A stretch of DNA of 59,041 nt from Seison nebaliae (Eukaryota > Rotifera > Pararotatoria > Seisonacea > Seisonidae). Below are positions 42,373-53,698 of the stretch, piece by piece. The position numbers and the translations under genes are program-made. The number at the start of each line of letters is the position of its first letter. Positions within the stretch are counted from its first letter, which is position 1. The stretch is from positions 1 to 59,041 of the forward strand of contig JALJEE010002731.1 in assembly GCA_023231475.1 (NCBI GenBank), given 5' to 3'. The notes under the pieces are model-generated. The model saw only the letters and a program-made list of their open reading frames with translations. It was not told the origin of the DNA and did not search any database.

Positions 42373-44445
42373 ATGGAATTGAGAAAATGTTATGATCTTC
42401 ATCAGAAATATCTGAAAGATTTCACGAACGAGAAAGATATGGTGACGATGAAAGAGAAGTTGACCGAGATCGGGATAGCGTTACGAGAAGAAGAATATCG
42501 GAAGATATTCGATGATAATTACGAATTAGCATTGATTGTGTTCGATCTGGTGTTGGAGAAGGAATTGATTGAATTGTATTGTCCAGTGATTCGGATTGTG
42601 GGAAATATGATAATTGATAATAATAAGAATCGAGAATTATTTCTTCTTCACAATGATCGGGGCAAAAGTTTTTTGAATATTTTTAGGAATAATTTATTTG
42701 TTGGTGGGGCGGAATCGACAGATCAAGAATTGAACATTCTCTTCATTTTTATCAATAATCTCCTCGTAGATAATCAGGTGTGTTTGGAGGAGTTCCAAAA
42801 GTTGATCTTTGCTCCTCTCACTTCGTCCACTGGTGTGCCCACTCTCGATGTGTGGAGAAGGAGATGTAGAACGTTCAAGAGTGTGAGACAATTCGAATTC
42901 CTTTTCAAAATCATCAATCTGGTGTTCGTTGGAGAGGGAGGTGATAAGAAATATGGTTGTGAACCGTTTGCTCTCGAATTCGTCAATTACCTCCTCACCA
43001 TTTTCTTTGAAAAACAATTGGATTTGAAGGAGTTATTGGGACGAGAAATGAAGGAGATCGAATTCATCCTCAATTATTTCTTTTCTTGTTTTCAAATGTT
43101 GAACGGATTTATCTCTCAATCGATGAAAGTAGAAGATATTGATGGTTTGAAATTACAACAATTCCTTCATCAATTTATGGAATTGACGAATATTATCGAA
43201 AATTATATTTTCCAATTATACGAAGAGAATGAAGGAGAAGAAAAGGAAGATAATTTATTAGCCGTCTACGAGGGAATGATTTGTGAGATATTCGATCAAT
43301 TCGTTTTCATGTCAACATTCGATTTGTTCACTGGTGAATTATTCTCTTTCGTTCAGAAACATCAGGAAATGATGAAAGAGAAAATTTTCCAATTAAAAAC
43401 AAAGAAAATCTTCTCGAAACATTTTCATCTTCTCTATTATCTCCAAGTGAATTGGTTGATGTTCGTAACGAATTCTTTCTATAAACAGAAAAGTTCCGTC
43501 GTCATCAACTTCTCGTCAATTCTCCAATTTTACGTATATTCTTTGTTGTATGACGAATGTATAGGCGAATGGAAGAAGAAACATTTCGATGTTATTTCTC
43601 TTATCATCACTTATTGTAAGAATAATTTCTCGTGTGCAAGTTCCACACACGAATTAACAACGACAAATATGTCGTCTAACGGACATGAGAAGAAGATGAC
43701 GAAGAGGAAAGAAATGGAGTTGTGTGAAAATAAAAATAAGATGAATGTCAATGAGAATTTGGAGATTGTAGAGATTGCACAATTATTCGAGAAATTCATC
43801 GATCAATATCAATCCATTATTAATCAGATAAATGAAGAAGAGGAAGCGTTCGTCGAAATATTGAAAACAACTACCATCAAATTCTGTTCTTATTTCACTC
43901 TCAATTTGAATCGGCTCGGAAATTATTTGAAAGAGAACAACTCGAAACTTATTAATCGACTCATCAATTTATACGAATCGATTGATCAATTCAATCAAAT
44001 CTCCAATTTCATTCTACTTCATGAAATCGAAGAATTGATTATGAATTTCATCAAGAGTTTCTATCTCATTCAATTAACTTCTTCAAATGATTCTACTTTC
44101 CATTTCCATCAATTCATACGAGTACTTCTCTTACGCACTTGCTCTCTCACTACACAAATATCGATAAATTTGAGAAATCAATTATCATTCATTTATCATC
44201 TACTCGATCAATCAATTCCACTCAAACTCACTCAACAACAATTCGTACAACTTTGGCATTTGGAGGAGAATGAGAATATCAGAAAAGCGAAAAATATTTC
44301 ATTACCACCCACCGAAGAAAAGAATAAGAAATTCAAAGAATTTCAAAAAGTTTTCGCCGAAATTTTGAGATTGATGGAAGTCATCCGAAAACAATTATCT
44401 TCTTCTGACGATGTAGATATCAAAAGTTATTTAATGGAATTATAG
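42373..44445 (+). CDS. Unknown 690-residue helical (ARM-like) protein
   Basis: Single exon from ATG at 42373. All-helical, with hydrophobic repeats typical of ARM/HEAT folds. The early segment PVIRIVGNMIIDNNKNREL followed by ILFIFINNLLVDNQ resembles the repeats of SmgGDS (RAP1GDS1, Drosophila vimar) or ataxin-10, proteins that bind small GTPases or act as ARM scaffolds, but the resemblance is too weak for a name. A charged low-complexity loop lies near residues 430-465. There is no signal peptide or membrane segment. Convergent with the next gene, only 111 bp between stops. Confidence 0.75.
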   Translation: MELRKCYDLHQKYLKDFTNEKDMVTMKEKLTEIGIALREEEYRKIFDDNYELALIVFDLVLEKELIELYCPVIRIVGNMIIDNNKNRELFLLHNDRGKSFLNIFRNNLFVGGAESTDQELNILFIFINNLLVDNQVCLEEFQKLIFAPLTSSTGVPTLDVWRRRCRTFKSVRQFEFLFKIINLVFVGEGGDKKYGCEPFALEFVNYLLTIFFEKQLDLKELLGREMKEIEFILNYFFSCFQMLNGFISQSMKVEDIDGLKLQQFLHQFMELTNIIENYIFQLYEENEGEEKEDNLLAVYEGMICEIFDQFVFMSTFDLFTGELFSFVQKHQEMMKEKIFQLKTKKIFSKHFHLLYYLQVNWLMFVTNSFYKQKSSVVINFSSILQFYVYSLLYDECIGEWKKKHFDVISLIITYCKNNFSCASSTHELTTTNMSSNGHEKKMTKRKEMELCENKNKMNVNENLEIVEIAQLFEKFIDQYQSIINQINEEEEAFVEILKTTTIKFCSYFTLNLNRLGNYLKENNSKLINRLINLYESIDQFNQISNFILLHEIEELIMNFIKSFYLIQLTSSNDSTFHFHQFIRVLLLRTCSLTTQISINLRNQLSFIYHLLDQSIPLKLTQQQFVQLWHLEENENIRKAKNISLPPTEEKNKKFKEFQKVFAEILRLMEVIRKQLSSSDDVDIKSYLMEL

Positions 44446-44556
44446 TAATTGAAATTATTAACATAAAAACCTTCCAGACATTTCTATTCCAATAAACAGT
44501 TATTATTCAAATTGAACTTGTTGAAAAATAAAAAGAAATTTATGTAAAAAAATTAT

Positions 44557-44937
44557 TTATTTTCGTTTCTCCATTTTGTCGATTTGGACTTGGAGGAAAT
44601 ATTTTTCGAAAGTCGTTTCACATTTCTCCATCAGTGTCTTGTGTCGTCGTAAGAGCTCTTCACCGATGGGTAATCGCTTCGCGAGAATATTCGATTCGAT
44701 ATCCATCGTCACTTTCTTGTTCGAGTGCACCAAAACTGCACGTGATTTGTACAAGGCGATGAGCAGATGGTTGATGTTCTTTTGTAACATCGAATACACA
44801 AATCGAGTACCTTCTTTATTCGGTTTTTGTGATAGTAAATCTTTGTTTATTAATTCTTTCTGGAAGAGATGACTAATTCGATTCTTTGCCAAAGTTTCAA
44901 CTTTGTCGATCGTTTCCAAATAACCGTCGATATCCAT
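44557..44937 (-). CDS. Unknown 126-residue helical protein
   Basis: ATG at 44937 (MDIDGYLETIDKVETLAKNR), stop at 44557. Almost entirely predicted helix, with a basic C-terminus (QVQIDKMEKRK). No Cys pairs, no signal peptide. The size and style resemble small subunits of Mediator, BLOC or augmin-type complexes, but I recognise none of them. It has a clean ATG, a good length for a compact genome and well-spaced neighbours, so it is probably a real gene. Confidence 0.65.
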   Translation of the reverse strand: MDIDGYLETIDKVETLAKNRISHLFQKELINKDLLSQKPNKEGTRFVYSMLQKNINHLLIALYKSRAVLVHSNKKVTMDIESNILAKRLPIGEELLRRHKTLMEKCETTFEKYFLQVQIDKMEKRK

Positions 44938-45382
44938 CTTAATATTTCATTAATTTATTCATATACGCTACTCATTTTAAAATTAAGTTTAATCGTGGTC
45001 TCTCTTATATCATCTTTTAATGTTCTCTATTTTTCATGGAGAATGGTGCCAATACTGATAATTATCTTTTTATCTAACTCACAAATTATTGGTGAATTTG
45101 CTATAAACTAATCAAGTTGATCTGGCGGAGAAGGATAAGGACGGGAATGTTCTAGTTGTAGAAGATATGTATAGTCTCTTTCATCCGCATATATATATAT
45201 ATTTTGATTCGAAATTTAGATAATTCTAATATTGATAATATGCTGTGTTGAAACGATTGGATGATATGGATGATTGATTCGAAATTTTATTAATTAGAAA
45301 ATATTTAAATCTTTCATACAAAACATTGTTAGTTTCGAACTTTTTTGTTTTAGTTTAAATATCTTCGAATTTACTTTTTAAT
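44938..45382. other. Divergent intergenic region
   Basis: 445 bp between the 126-residue gene (minus) and MESD (plus). Includes an (AT)n stretch near 45188-45203 that could act as a TATA-like element, about 180 bp before the MESD ATG. No gene is seen. Confidence 0.4.
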
Positions 45383-46010
45383 ATGAATAAATTTTTTTTT
45401 TATTCAAGTCTTCTACTTGCTATTAATTTGATATCTGCTCTCAATAAAGATGATGATCCATTGTCTTATAAAGAAATCGACGTCGATCAACTAAACGATC
45501 AGTGGAATGATGAAGAAGAGAAACTTGACGAAGAACTTCTTCCACCCACAACAACGGAAACACCACCTATTCCATTGAATGATAACGTTTGTTATTTGAA
45601 TATTTTCCCAAATATTATTTGAAATTTTTTTAACGAAGGATGAAATTGGTAATCAAGAGAAGATGAAGGATCATCTTAAATCGGCAAAAACGAAGATGGT
45701 GTTTGTCAATTTGAATGGAAATGATGATATTAAACTAACAGAAAAATTAGGTGATGAATGGGCAGCCGAATTGTTTCGTAGTAATTTAAGTGTGAAAATG
45801 TTCGTTCCTGAAGCGAACAAATTAATTTATGTACTTCTCGGCGGATTCGACACGATGCTAGTGAAAGATCATTTATTGACGAAAGAAGAGGTGATTGATG
45901 TTACTGTTAACAAACAAACATTTTCCACCAAAGTTCATTTTCGAGTGTTTCTCTTAATTCTATTAACGTCTATTCCTTTCCATTAGACATTGGACAAATC
46001 TGAACTGTAA
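45383..46010 (+). CDS. MESD: MESD / Boca-type LRP-receptor chaperone
   Basis: Predicted exons 45383-45586, 45639-45932, 45987-46010; phases agree and give 173 residues (Drosophila Boca about 180, human 234). The signal peptide is MNKFFFYSSLLLAINLISA. The acidic start DDDPLSYKEIDVDQLNDQWN matches the family opening (DDIxDYTEADMxRLxEQWE). The core AKTKMVFVNL, then GDEWAAELFRSNLSVKMFVP, matches the MESD fold that assists folding of LRP5/6-type receptors in the ER. The last exon is only 24 nt (TLDKSEL, stop), and KSEL is an acceptable variant of the KDEL-type ER-retrieval tail, which supports that junction. The Lys-rich tail of vertebrate MESD is missing. Confidence 0.85.
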
Positions 46011-46604
46011 CGATAATTATTATGAATTGACGTGCAATCATCTACATTTTCAACTAACAATTTTCTAATTATGATCATTATTTTTACCTGCTTCAATATT
46101 TTTTCAGTCACATAAATGGTAATGAAATATCTGAAATTGTTCAGTTGTTCAATGAAAGAGAATTGAAGTTGTATTTGTATTTGTGTTGCAAACAATAAAA
46201 TTATCGATTAAAATCATCAGTTACCTTAAAAACTAATATAAAATTAGAAATAGCTATGTGGATTTCAGCGGAATTTCCAGAATTTGATTTTTTATCATTA
46301 GAAAAATTTATTTTTCCATTCTAAGTTTTTCCACTATTAGTTAATCGATTGTTTATTAAGTTTAGTAGACTTATAACATTCTTAAATATAGTTCAATGAA
46401 TTTGGGGATGGAATTGGAATTTCTACAAAAATTTCTCTTTGGAGAATTGAAAGAAAAGGAATTATGTGGAATCGGCATATGTCATCGGTGGCAGCATCTG
46501 TGAGAGAATTAATAAGTTTCTTTTGTGCATTGTTTAATATCAGCAGCTGTTTTAATCGTTCCTACTAGTGAATTAAATGAAAAATCATATTTCTTAAAAC
46601 AACT
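46011..46604. other. Intergenic between MESD and the SUMF2-like gene
   Basis: 594 bp, A/T-rich, same-strand neighbours. AATAAA-like words near 46195 may end the MESD transcript. No gene is seen. Confidence 0.4.
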
Positions 46605-47892
46605 ATGGAGAATATGATACTTGTATTATTGATATTTGTTCATAATTGGATTTGTTTGTTGACATTGTCGGATTATGATTTCGATTTATTTAGAAAATAT
46701 ATTCGATTTGATCAACATATCGAGGTGAAAGGTGGTGACTTCGATATCGGGATAAATGATCGGCAGAATAATCGAAATGGAGAACATCCGATAAAATTCG
46801 CGAGAATACCATCATTCCGAATTATGCAATATCCGGTGACGAATGTTATGTTCCGAATGTATATGCAAGAAAAAAGTCGATATATGTCATCTGCGGAGAA
46901 AAAGAAATTCTCTTTGGTTTTCTCTAAACTGGTGGATGATAATGGAAAAGTTTTGGAAAAAGAAGTTTCTTCATTTCTATCGTAAACTGTATGAAATGTT
47001 GATTGAAATAGGAATTTACAGATTTCGATAAATCTCTCATCGATTCTGAATCTTATATGGTGCCAGTGATCGATGCACGATGGAATCGACCAGAAGGTGG
47101 AATGAGTTCGGTGAGTGAAATCCGATGGGATCATCCTGTTGTCCATGTCTCATATGACGATGCATTCGCTTTTTGCACATGGAATGGAATGAGATTACCG
47201 AACGAAATGGAATGGGAAGTCGCAGCGAGAGCATCGCAGAAAAGTTAATCTTATTAACATTTCTTCTCTTAAAAATATGGAAATGTGTGAACACTTGAAA
47301 TATAATCGAATTGAAGAATGAATTATAATGGAATTTGGTGATTGAAGTATTATTCTAATTATTTTCTCCCAACAGGAGTCCAATATCCGTGGGGAGAACG
47401 TTGGATGCGAAATCATTCGAATACGTGGCAAGGAAACTTCCCAGATGAAAATCAGAAATTGGATGGACATTATGGTGTGGCATCTGTCGAATATTATGGA
47501 GAACAGAATTCATTTGGAATGTTCGACATGATCGGCAACGTTTGGGAATGGACATCCAGTCAGTTCACAATTTATTCTTCTCACAATTCAAAATTTTCTT
47601 CTTTTTTCTTCTAAGATATTATGCCGATTGGAAAGGTCAACGAACTGACGGTATGACACGTCGCGTATTGAAAGGAACATCATTCCTCAACTGTCGTGAC
47701 GGTCATGAGTACGATGGAGTTTACACGAGAATCTCCTCACGAATCGGTCGCATGGAATCGTATACAGCGCAAAATGTCGGATTTCGATGTGCCCAAACGA
47801 TGGAAGAGAAATATGAACATGCCACACCATCATTTAGACGAGAATTAAGGAAACCGATTGATCATACGAAAATTAATCGGAGAGAATTGTAA
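46605..47892 (+). CDS. Sulfatase-modifying-factor family protein, SUMF2-like
   Basis: Predicted exons 46605-46964, 47012-47243, 47376-47562, 47616-47892; phases agree and give 351 residues. The signal peptide is MENMILVLLIFVHNWICLLT. Family landmarks in order: VKGGDFDIGIND, YPVTNVMFRMYMQ, HPVVHVSYDDAFAFCTWNG, RLPNEMEWEVAAR, YPWGE, TWQGNFP, GMFDMIGNVWEWT, RVLKGTSFLNCRDG and NVGFRCAQ. The formylglycine-generating enzyme SUMF1 needs a CxxxxC pair after KGGSYM. Here there is one Cys (TGT at 47692-47694) and no partner, and the block aligns better with SUMF2 (RVLRGASW). So this is probably the ER-lumen paralogue without full catalytic activity. AATAAA at 47931-47936 follows the stop. Confidence 0.87.
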
Positions 47893-48527
47893 ATAATTTA
47901 TTTCTTGTTCAAACAATTTTAAAAGATAATAATAAATTTCGTTTTTCTTTATTCTAATTTTTTACGAGTTCTCATAAAATCAACAACTTTCTCTTCACAG
48001 ACATTTGGTGAAGAAGTTTCAGGAGGATGATGAATTGATTATTGATACTATGATAATATGTTGGGGTATATGGAAGATAATTAGAGAGAGGAGTTGGTGA
48101 GGACTAGTATTATTTGTGATTAATTTTATAATGATCATTCTCTTAATGTTTGATAGGAAATGGCATCTGTTATCAGTATCCGGTGGATTGTGTTTCTACT
48201 GCAAATTAATTTGCTCTCCACAATCTTTCTGTTGTCTACAAGTAGAATTTAGTTCAAATGCGAATGCAAACGGAAATTGATCAATCACCTGAAAATTTCT
48301 TTCACAATTTGTGTCTCCATTCTTTTCTAACGATTTCCGTTTGCCGTCGGCGACTATCCAATATGGAGGAAACCAATTAAATCTTTTGGTGTGTGTAGTG
48401 CACATGAAGAAGTTGTTGTGTCGCGTTGGCTTAAGTGGAAATGGAGATGACAGAGAGAGAGAGATTAAATTGAAAAATATGAAATGAAGAAATGTTGGCT
48501 TCAAACGAAATTTGAAAAAAGAAATAA
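47893..48527. other. Intergenic between the SUMF2-like gene and MRPS14
   Basis: 635 bp. A 102-codon minus-strand ORF at 48196-48504 begins at TTG and lacks any domain, so I reject it. Otherwise nothing is seen. Confidence 0.45.
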
Positions 48528-48958
48528 ATGCTCTCGATCAGTGAGAGTTTGGTGAACATTCCCAAACGATTCATCGGATATCCCGGTTATTGGATGATGC
48601 GTGATCTGAAAAGACGTGAAATGGTCGTTAGATATTCGGATGAACGATTACGATGGAATGCATTGAAACGAGCGGAAATGCTTCCTCTCGACATACGAGT
48701 TTGACATTTCCATTAAATTATTTAAGGAACTTTTTTCTTTAGAAAGAGGCAACAGAGAAATTGAATGATGAATTGCCCGTCGACTCTCGTTATATCCGAC
48801 TGATTAATCGATGTGCATTAACGTCAAGATCTCGTGGAAATGTGCGAAGATATCGCTTATCTCGAATGATGTGGAGACATGAAGCAGATTACAACAAATT
48901 GGCAGGAGTAGTCCGAGCGAAATGGGCGAAAGCTGGTCCGTCCTGGAAGAATACTTAA
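48528..48958 (+). CDS. MRPS14: Mitochondrial ribosomal protein S14 (uS14m)
   Basis: Exons 48528-48698 and 48743-48958 (44-bp intron, phase 0) give 128 residues, the same length as human MRPS14. A TAA immediately precedes the ATG, fixing the start. YWMMRDLKRREMVVRYSDER matches the N-terminal block of the family. NRCALTSRSRGNVRRYRLSR, then MMWRHEADYNKLAGVVRAKW, is the uS14 signature. Component of the mitochondrial small ribosomal subunit. Confidence 0.93.
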
Positions 48959-51900
48959 AAAAAACTTCAATTTATTTCAAATTAAATTATTTTCATATGC
49001 TTCTTTTTCTTATGCAGTTGGATGGAGAGGAGTGAGCGATAAGGAGTTTGGGGAGGGGGAAGTGTCTGTGAGTTGGAATTGATAAGAGGAATGAGAGTTG
49101 TTTTTAGTTCGCGTGATTTCACTCGTTCGCTCTCTTATCGTTTTTGAGATTAAATCGTAAAAATATTTCAAGTGTTTTCACTTTCGTCTGAATTTCTGAA
49201 TAAATAAATGAGAATTTTGTTTACCTGAATTGATTATGAAAATAGAATAGCTGCGCGGGGGAGAGTCTAATGGAATCGGTTTGACGACTGCTTCTGTCCC
49301 ACATTATCCGATCTAATTCGTCCACTTATCAGAGGAGCGGAATCTGTAAAAAAAACATGAAACGAATTTCATCGCGCCGTCAGCCATACACATAGGATTG
49401 GAGAGTTCGAGGGGCTGAAGTGAAAGAAGGAAAATCAGATTCTAATTAAAATTCGATGATAGGGCAATCAGCGTCGGTGAATATACCAATTAACAAACGG
49501 TAAGTTTTGCGCACCTTCCATTTAATGATGTTGATTGTCTCGCTAGCACCTCCACCTCTTCCGATGCGGATTAGTCTTCTTATTTTTCCTCCTTTTTTTG
49601 TTCAATTAGATGACGTGAATAAAACAAATTGTCATTCCTTCATATTGACGATAATGTTATGTGGAGAGAAAAACAAGAAGACAATTCGACTAATAGATAA
49701 TTTCCTCATCATCGTCCCATCAATAATAGGATTGTCAATGAGTTGTCGTGGAGGCTTGGTTGTCGATTAGAAGAAATGATTCGACAAGAGGAAACCGAAC
49801 ACTAGAAAAGAAGAGAAAGGAAAGTCATTAAAGATAAACGATGTGTTCTAATTCAGCGCACAAACGACGTTAATCATTCACCGATGTCCTTATTGTTCTT
49901 TCGTCGTTTATTTGCAGTTTATGATGTGGATATAATGAGTGATTTCAATTTTATTCTTCCTAGACGAGTGCCAATGGCATCGATTTCTTTTCCCCAACAA
50001 TATACAAAGTATCATTTGCACTGTCATATTTAATAAAAATGAGACAAAGGCAGATGTCGACCTGTCAAATGTATCGAGCTATATTCGTGAAAGACGGCAT
50101 CGGGCTACAACCATTCGCCTTTCCCCTCCACCTCCCTCACCATCTCCTCCACAAAGTAAAACATTATCATTATACGAATTAGTTATTTGTTGTCGCGTGG
50201 ACTTTTCCGATTCGTTGCCATTGATGTGTGTGTGAGAGTAGTGAGCATTGATTTGTCAGTATGATGTTGCTGATGATCAGGTGTATTCATATTTTTCTTC
50301 CTTCCACTATTTATTCGCAACGGAAAGAAAAGTAATTTAAGAAATCTTTTGTCTTCCTTCTCCACTAACCAAAAGGAAATATAATAATAATGATTTGAAC
50401 AATTCATTCTCCTTTTCTTTCGGCATCAACCGGATTTATTGGCTCATTTCCTGACCTGCTTCCTTCCCTCTCAACAATCCACTGAAAGTTTTCGTATTCT
50501 TCTTAATTCATTCTTCCTTCCTGCTCACAAATTTTCTTCCGACCCATTCAGGTCGAGGTGTTGCTCATCCTTCTATCTCATCTTTAAAGGATCATTGTCT
50601 TTTCTTCGAGCCATTTGTTCTTCCCGAGTTAACACATCTATCATAACAAAAAGAACGAAGGACGCTCCCAATTTCCCCACCTTTATCTCTCGCATCACTC
50701 TCAAGACTCACTTTCTTCTCGACTAACTCAGAAAAATAACTTCTGTTCTCATCGTCTTCCCCAAAAATGTTTTGGTCTTCTCTCTCATAATCAATAATGA
50801 GATAATTATCAAAATTATTATCCTTATCATTCTCGTCATTGTTATTATTAGTAATTGTTGTCATTAGTGATGAGGGGGGAGGACGGAAGGAGAGGGGAGG
50901 GAGAGAATGATTGCATTAGGCACTGGAAGAAGATGAATAAAAAGAAAAAACAATTGGAGTTAGCAAAAGTGCAAATTAAGTTGACTGAACGAAGAAGTAG
51001 CAACTGAGTCGATGAGAAGACAATATAATAATGTCAAAGTGTGTTTGCTCGAAATCGAGTACGTGCAATAAACTCGGATGGCATATAGCGCGAATCACTT
51101 CAACTTTAATTTTTCTTTATCGTTTTCTTCCTCTACGGGAGCAATCGGTTTATTATACGTTCTCGACTTATTATAATGTTTATGTTCACTGCCCACATTG
51201 TCGTCGTTGTCAATGGAAGGAATATTAAATGAATTATCCGAAATTATAGAGAGAAAGAATTCGATGATATGGAGTTCGTATAGTTTGTGCAGCAATCATT
51301 CTACTCGATGTATATGTTCCATCTCTCCATATTTCTCGTCTTCGAATCAGTCCAATAAAAATTATTGTTCTGCTCATGCTCTTTATCGTTGTTGAGTTTC
51401 GACTACATTTGGATTTTGTTGTTGTCTTTCCTTTTCGTCTCCCTCATCGTTGTTCCTTTCTTTACATTCTCCTTTTCCTCCAAATTCTTTTCTCAGATCT
51501 CACCAAATCTATGAGTCGAAAGATGGGAAGAATGATCGATAATTTTTTTTTTATTATTCTCCCTCCAATAAACTATCGAAGGAATGGAATAAATACCTAG
51601 AGACCCTCAATTCAAATTATTGTTATTACACAACTTCACTTCTTGTTGAACGGAGGGAATATGCGATAAGTGTGCGCGAAGTGAATAGCTTATTATTATG
51701 TGAGTTAATGATTGGACATCCAGTTAGCTTGTTCTCTATTGAATGTGAGAGCGAAATTAATGGTAAGTTCGAGTTAATGGCAATCTTTCTTTTATATGTG
51801 AGACGAAAGAAAAGACGAAAGACCCTTCACTCAATCCCGCCACCCATTTCTTTGTTTGGCGTCATCACCTCTCGTATGCACCGAAAGAGAATATAAGTAA

Positions 51901-52023
51901 AATAGAGAGTTTCCTCCTTAATTAACTATTTATTTTTCGTTTTAACTCCATGATATGTAATGTCAGAAGAATTATGTCATATCTATCGGAATCTCTCTCA
52001 TCGATGTGTGCGTATTTGTTTTT

Positions 52024-52052
52024 GCGTGTGCGTGTGTGTGTGTGTGTGTGTT
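52024..52052 (+). repeat. (GT)n microsatellite
   Basis: GT dinucleotide run in intergenic DNA, with a GC interruption at its start. Confidence 0.85.
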
Positions 52053-53175
52053 TATATGTGTGAGTCGAATGGAAGGAGATTGCATGAATTGATCTCAGTC
52101 TCTATATGATTATTTTCCTGTTGATCATTCGAACGAAAAAAAAAAACACTTTTTCCTCCACTCCTGCAAGAATTGAGAAGGGAGCAATATGGAAATTCGT
52201 CTCACCAAAACGAGGGAAAGTAAGAGGGAGAAGAAAGAAGTTAACGAATAGAATGAGCATGCGTGCAATTGTTAACGAATCAGACTTCCTCTTTTGTTGA
52301 CACTGTCGATTTATTTCCTTCCTGACTCGTTTTGATTAATGCGAATTACTTATGCAATTCCTGTTTGTCGTTTCCTTCATAATCCTCTACGATGTTGACA
52401 ATTACAATGAAGACGACGATAACGATTATTGAGAAAAATGATATTTAATAAAAATCTTTAGATAAATATCTTAACAAAATTTATTCGTTTTCAATTCTTT
52501 TCTCATTACATACAGCCTAAAAATCCATCAGGGACAGTAGAGAGAAAGTTTTGAGGATTTTCGTGAGAATATTCCTCCTTTATGAACGGACTATGAAGGA
52601 AATGCGTCGACTGTTCATTAGGAAGGGGTAGAATGAGGTGCCTTTAATTTCCATTTACTTTCAATCAGCAAATAAACGCCCAGAAATGGATGTTTGTGGA
52701 AGTTTGTGGGAGAGAAGAATTTTGAATATTTAACTTTAACTGGATTTCCGTAGTCAATTGCTTAGTCACTTTCTCTCCTCGTCTCCATTAGATTTATGAC
52801 AAACGAATAAGAAAGTATTTAGAGTTTGCGTGTGAAATTGATTTCCTTTCACCTTCTCTTACAGTAGCCTCACTCGGTTTCTTCTTCCATTTAATGTTTA
52901 GTGCCGGATCACGCAACTTACTGGTGGATATGTATTCATTTCCGATAGCAAAGTTTCATTTCTCCTTCTATCATTCTTCTTCATCTATTCATCCTTGTTG
53001 TCGTTGTTGCTGCTGTTAGTTTTGAGTGGCGAAATTATCTCTAGAACTACTAGTAGTTATTGTTAATTATTTTGCTGAGAATTCCTCATTTTCTTTTCGT
53101 TGTTGATTCGTTTTTCTTTGATTGGACGAGAGAAAGATGTATACGACGAAAGAGACGACGACTAGTGTGAGGGGG

Positions 53176-53199
53176 GACGACGACGACGACGACGACGAC
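53176..53199 (+). repeat. (GAC)8 microsatellite
   Basis: Eight GAC units about 500 bp upstream of the ETS coding start, in a G-rich patch. Confidence 0.85.
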
Positions 53200-53698
53200 T
53201 GTGTCTGTCGGTGGATAGGGGGAAAGAGAAGGAGGAGGAAGGTGAAGGAATAACGTCATATTTGTTCGTGAAATAATTGATACCAGAAAAAACAAATAGA
53301 AGCCGTCGTCATCGTCATCTTTCTCATTTTTTTTGTCGTTGTTCAGTTGTGATGAACGTGCTGCAACTGTTACTATTGTTTGAATAATTCTATTTCTCGT
53401 CATGCAGCGAATGCATGCAAAAGAATTATTCCTTCCTCTCTTCCAATCTTTCCTTTTATTCTTCTTCTTCTTCTTAATAATAAAGTCATTTCTTCATTAC
53501 TAATAATAACATCAGTCGATGGAATAACAAGATATAATAGTGGCTAATTTTTCTTCTAATGAATTTTATCTTATTCTCCCTTCCACCAGATTCCTTCTAT
53601 TTCGTATCATTATATCCATTCTATCTTTCGTGTCACACAAACAGGAGAAGACACAATCACTCACATACTCATATCACTCGTCATTGAAACGAAAAGAT

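Larger units (their letters stand above)
48959..53698. other. Upstream region of the ETS gene, apparently non-coding; probable cis-regulatory DNA
   Basis: 4.7 kb without a convincing gene. ORFs of 60-105 codons lie on both strands, mostly with TTG/GTG starts. The best is a 90-codon acidic ORF at 50592-50864 (minus, true ATG), which I do not trust. Repeats: (GT)n at 52024-52052 and (GAC)8 at 53176-53199. The region probably holds the ETS promoter and enhancers. A possible 3' splice site CACACAAACAG just before 53645 hints at an upstream 5' UTR exon. Confidence 0.45.

Noticed and set aside
42694-43017. 107-codon antisense ORF in the ARM-like gene
   Set aside because: Fully inside a longer real frame, with no domain.
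46712-47146. 144-codon antisense ORF over the SUMF2-like gene
   Set aside because: Spans an intron of the sense gene and lacks features of its own.
48196-48504. 102-codon minus-strand ORF with a signal-peptide-like start
   Set aside because: Its first codon is TTG and no in-frame ATG gives a sensible protein.
50592-50864. 90-codon acidic minus-strand ORF with a true ATG
   Set aside because: No family, flanked by simple-sequence G-rich DNA, and no splice partners; left out as probably chance.
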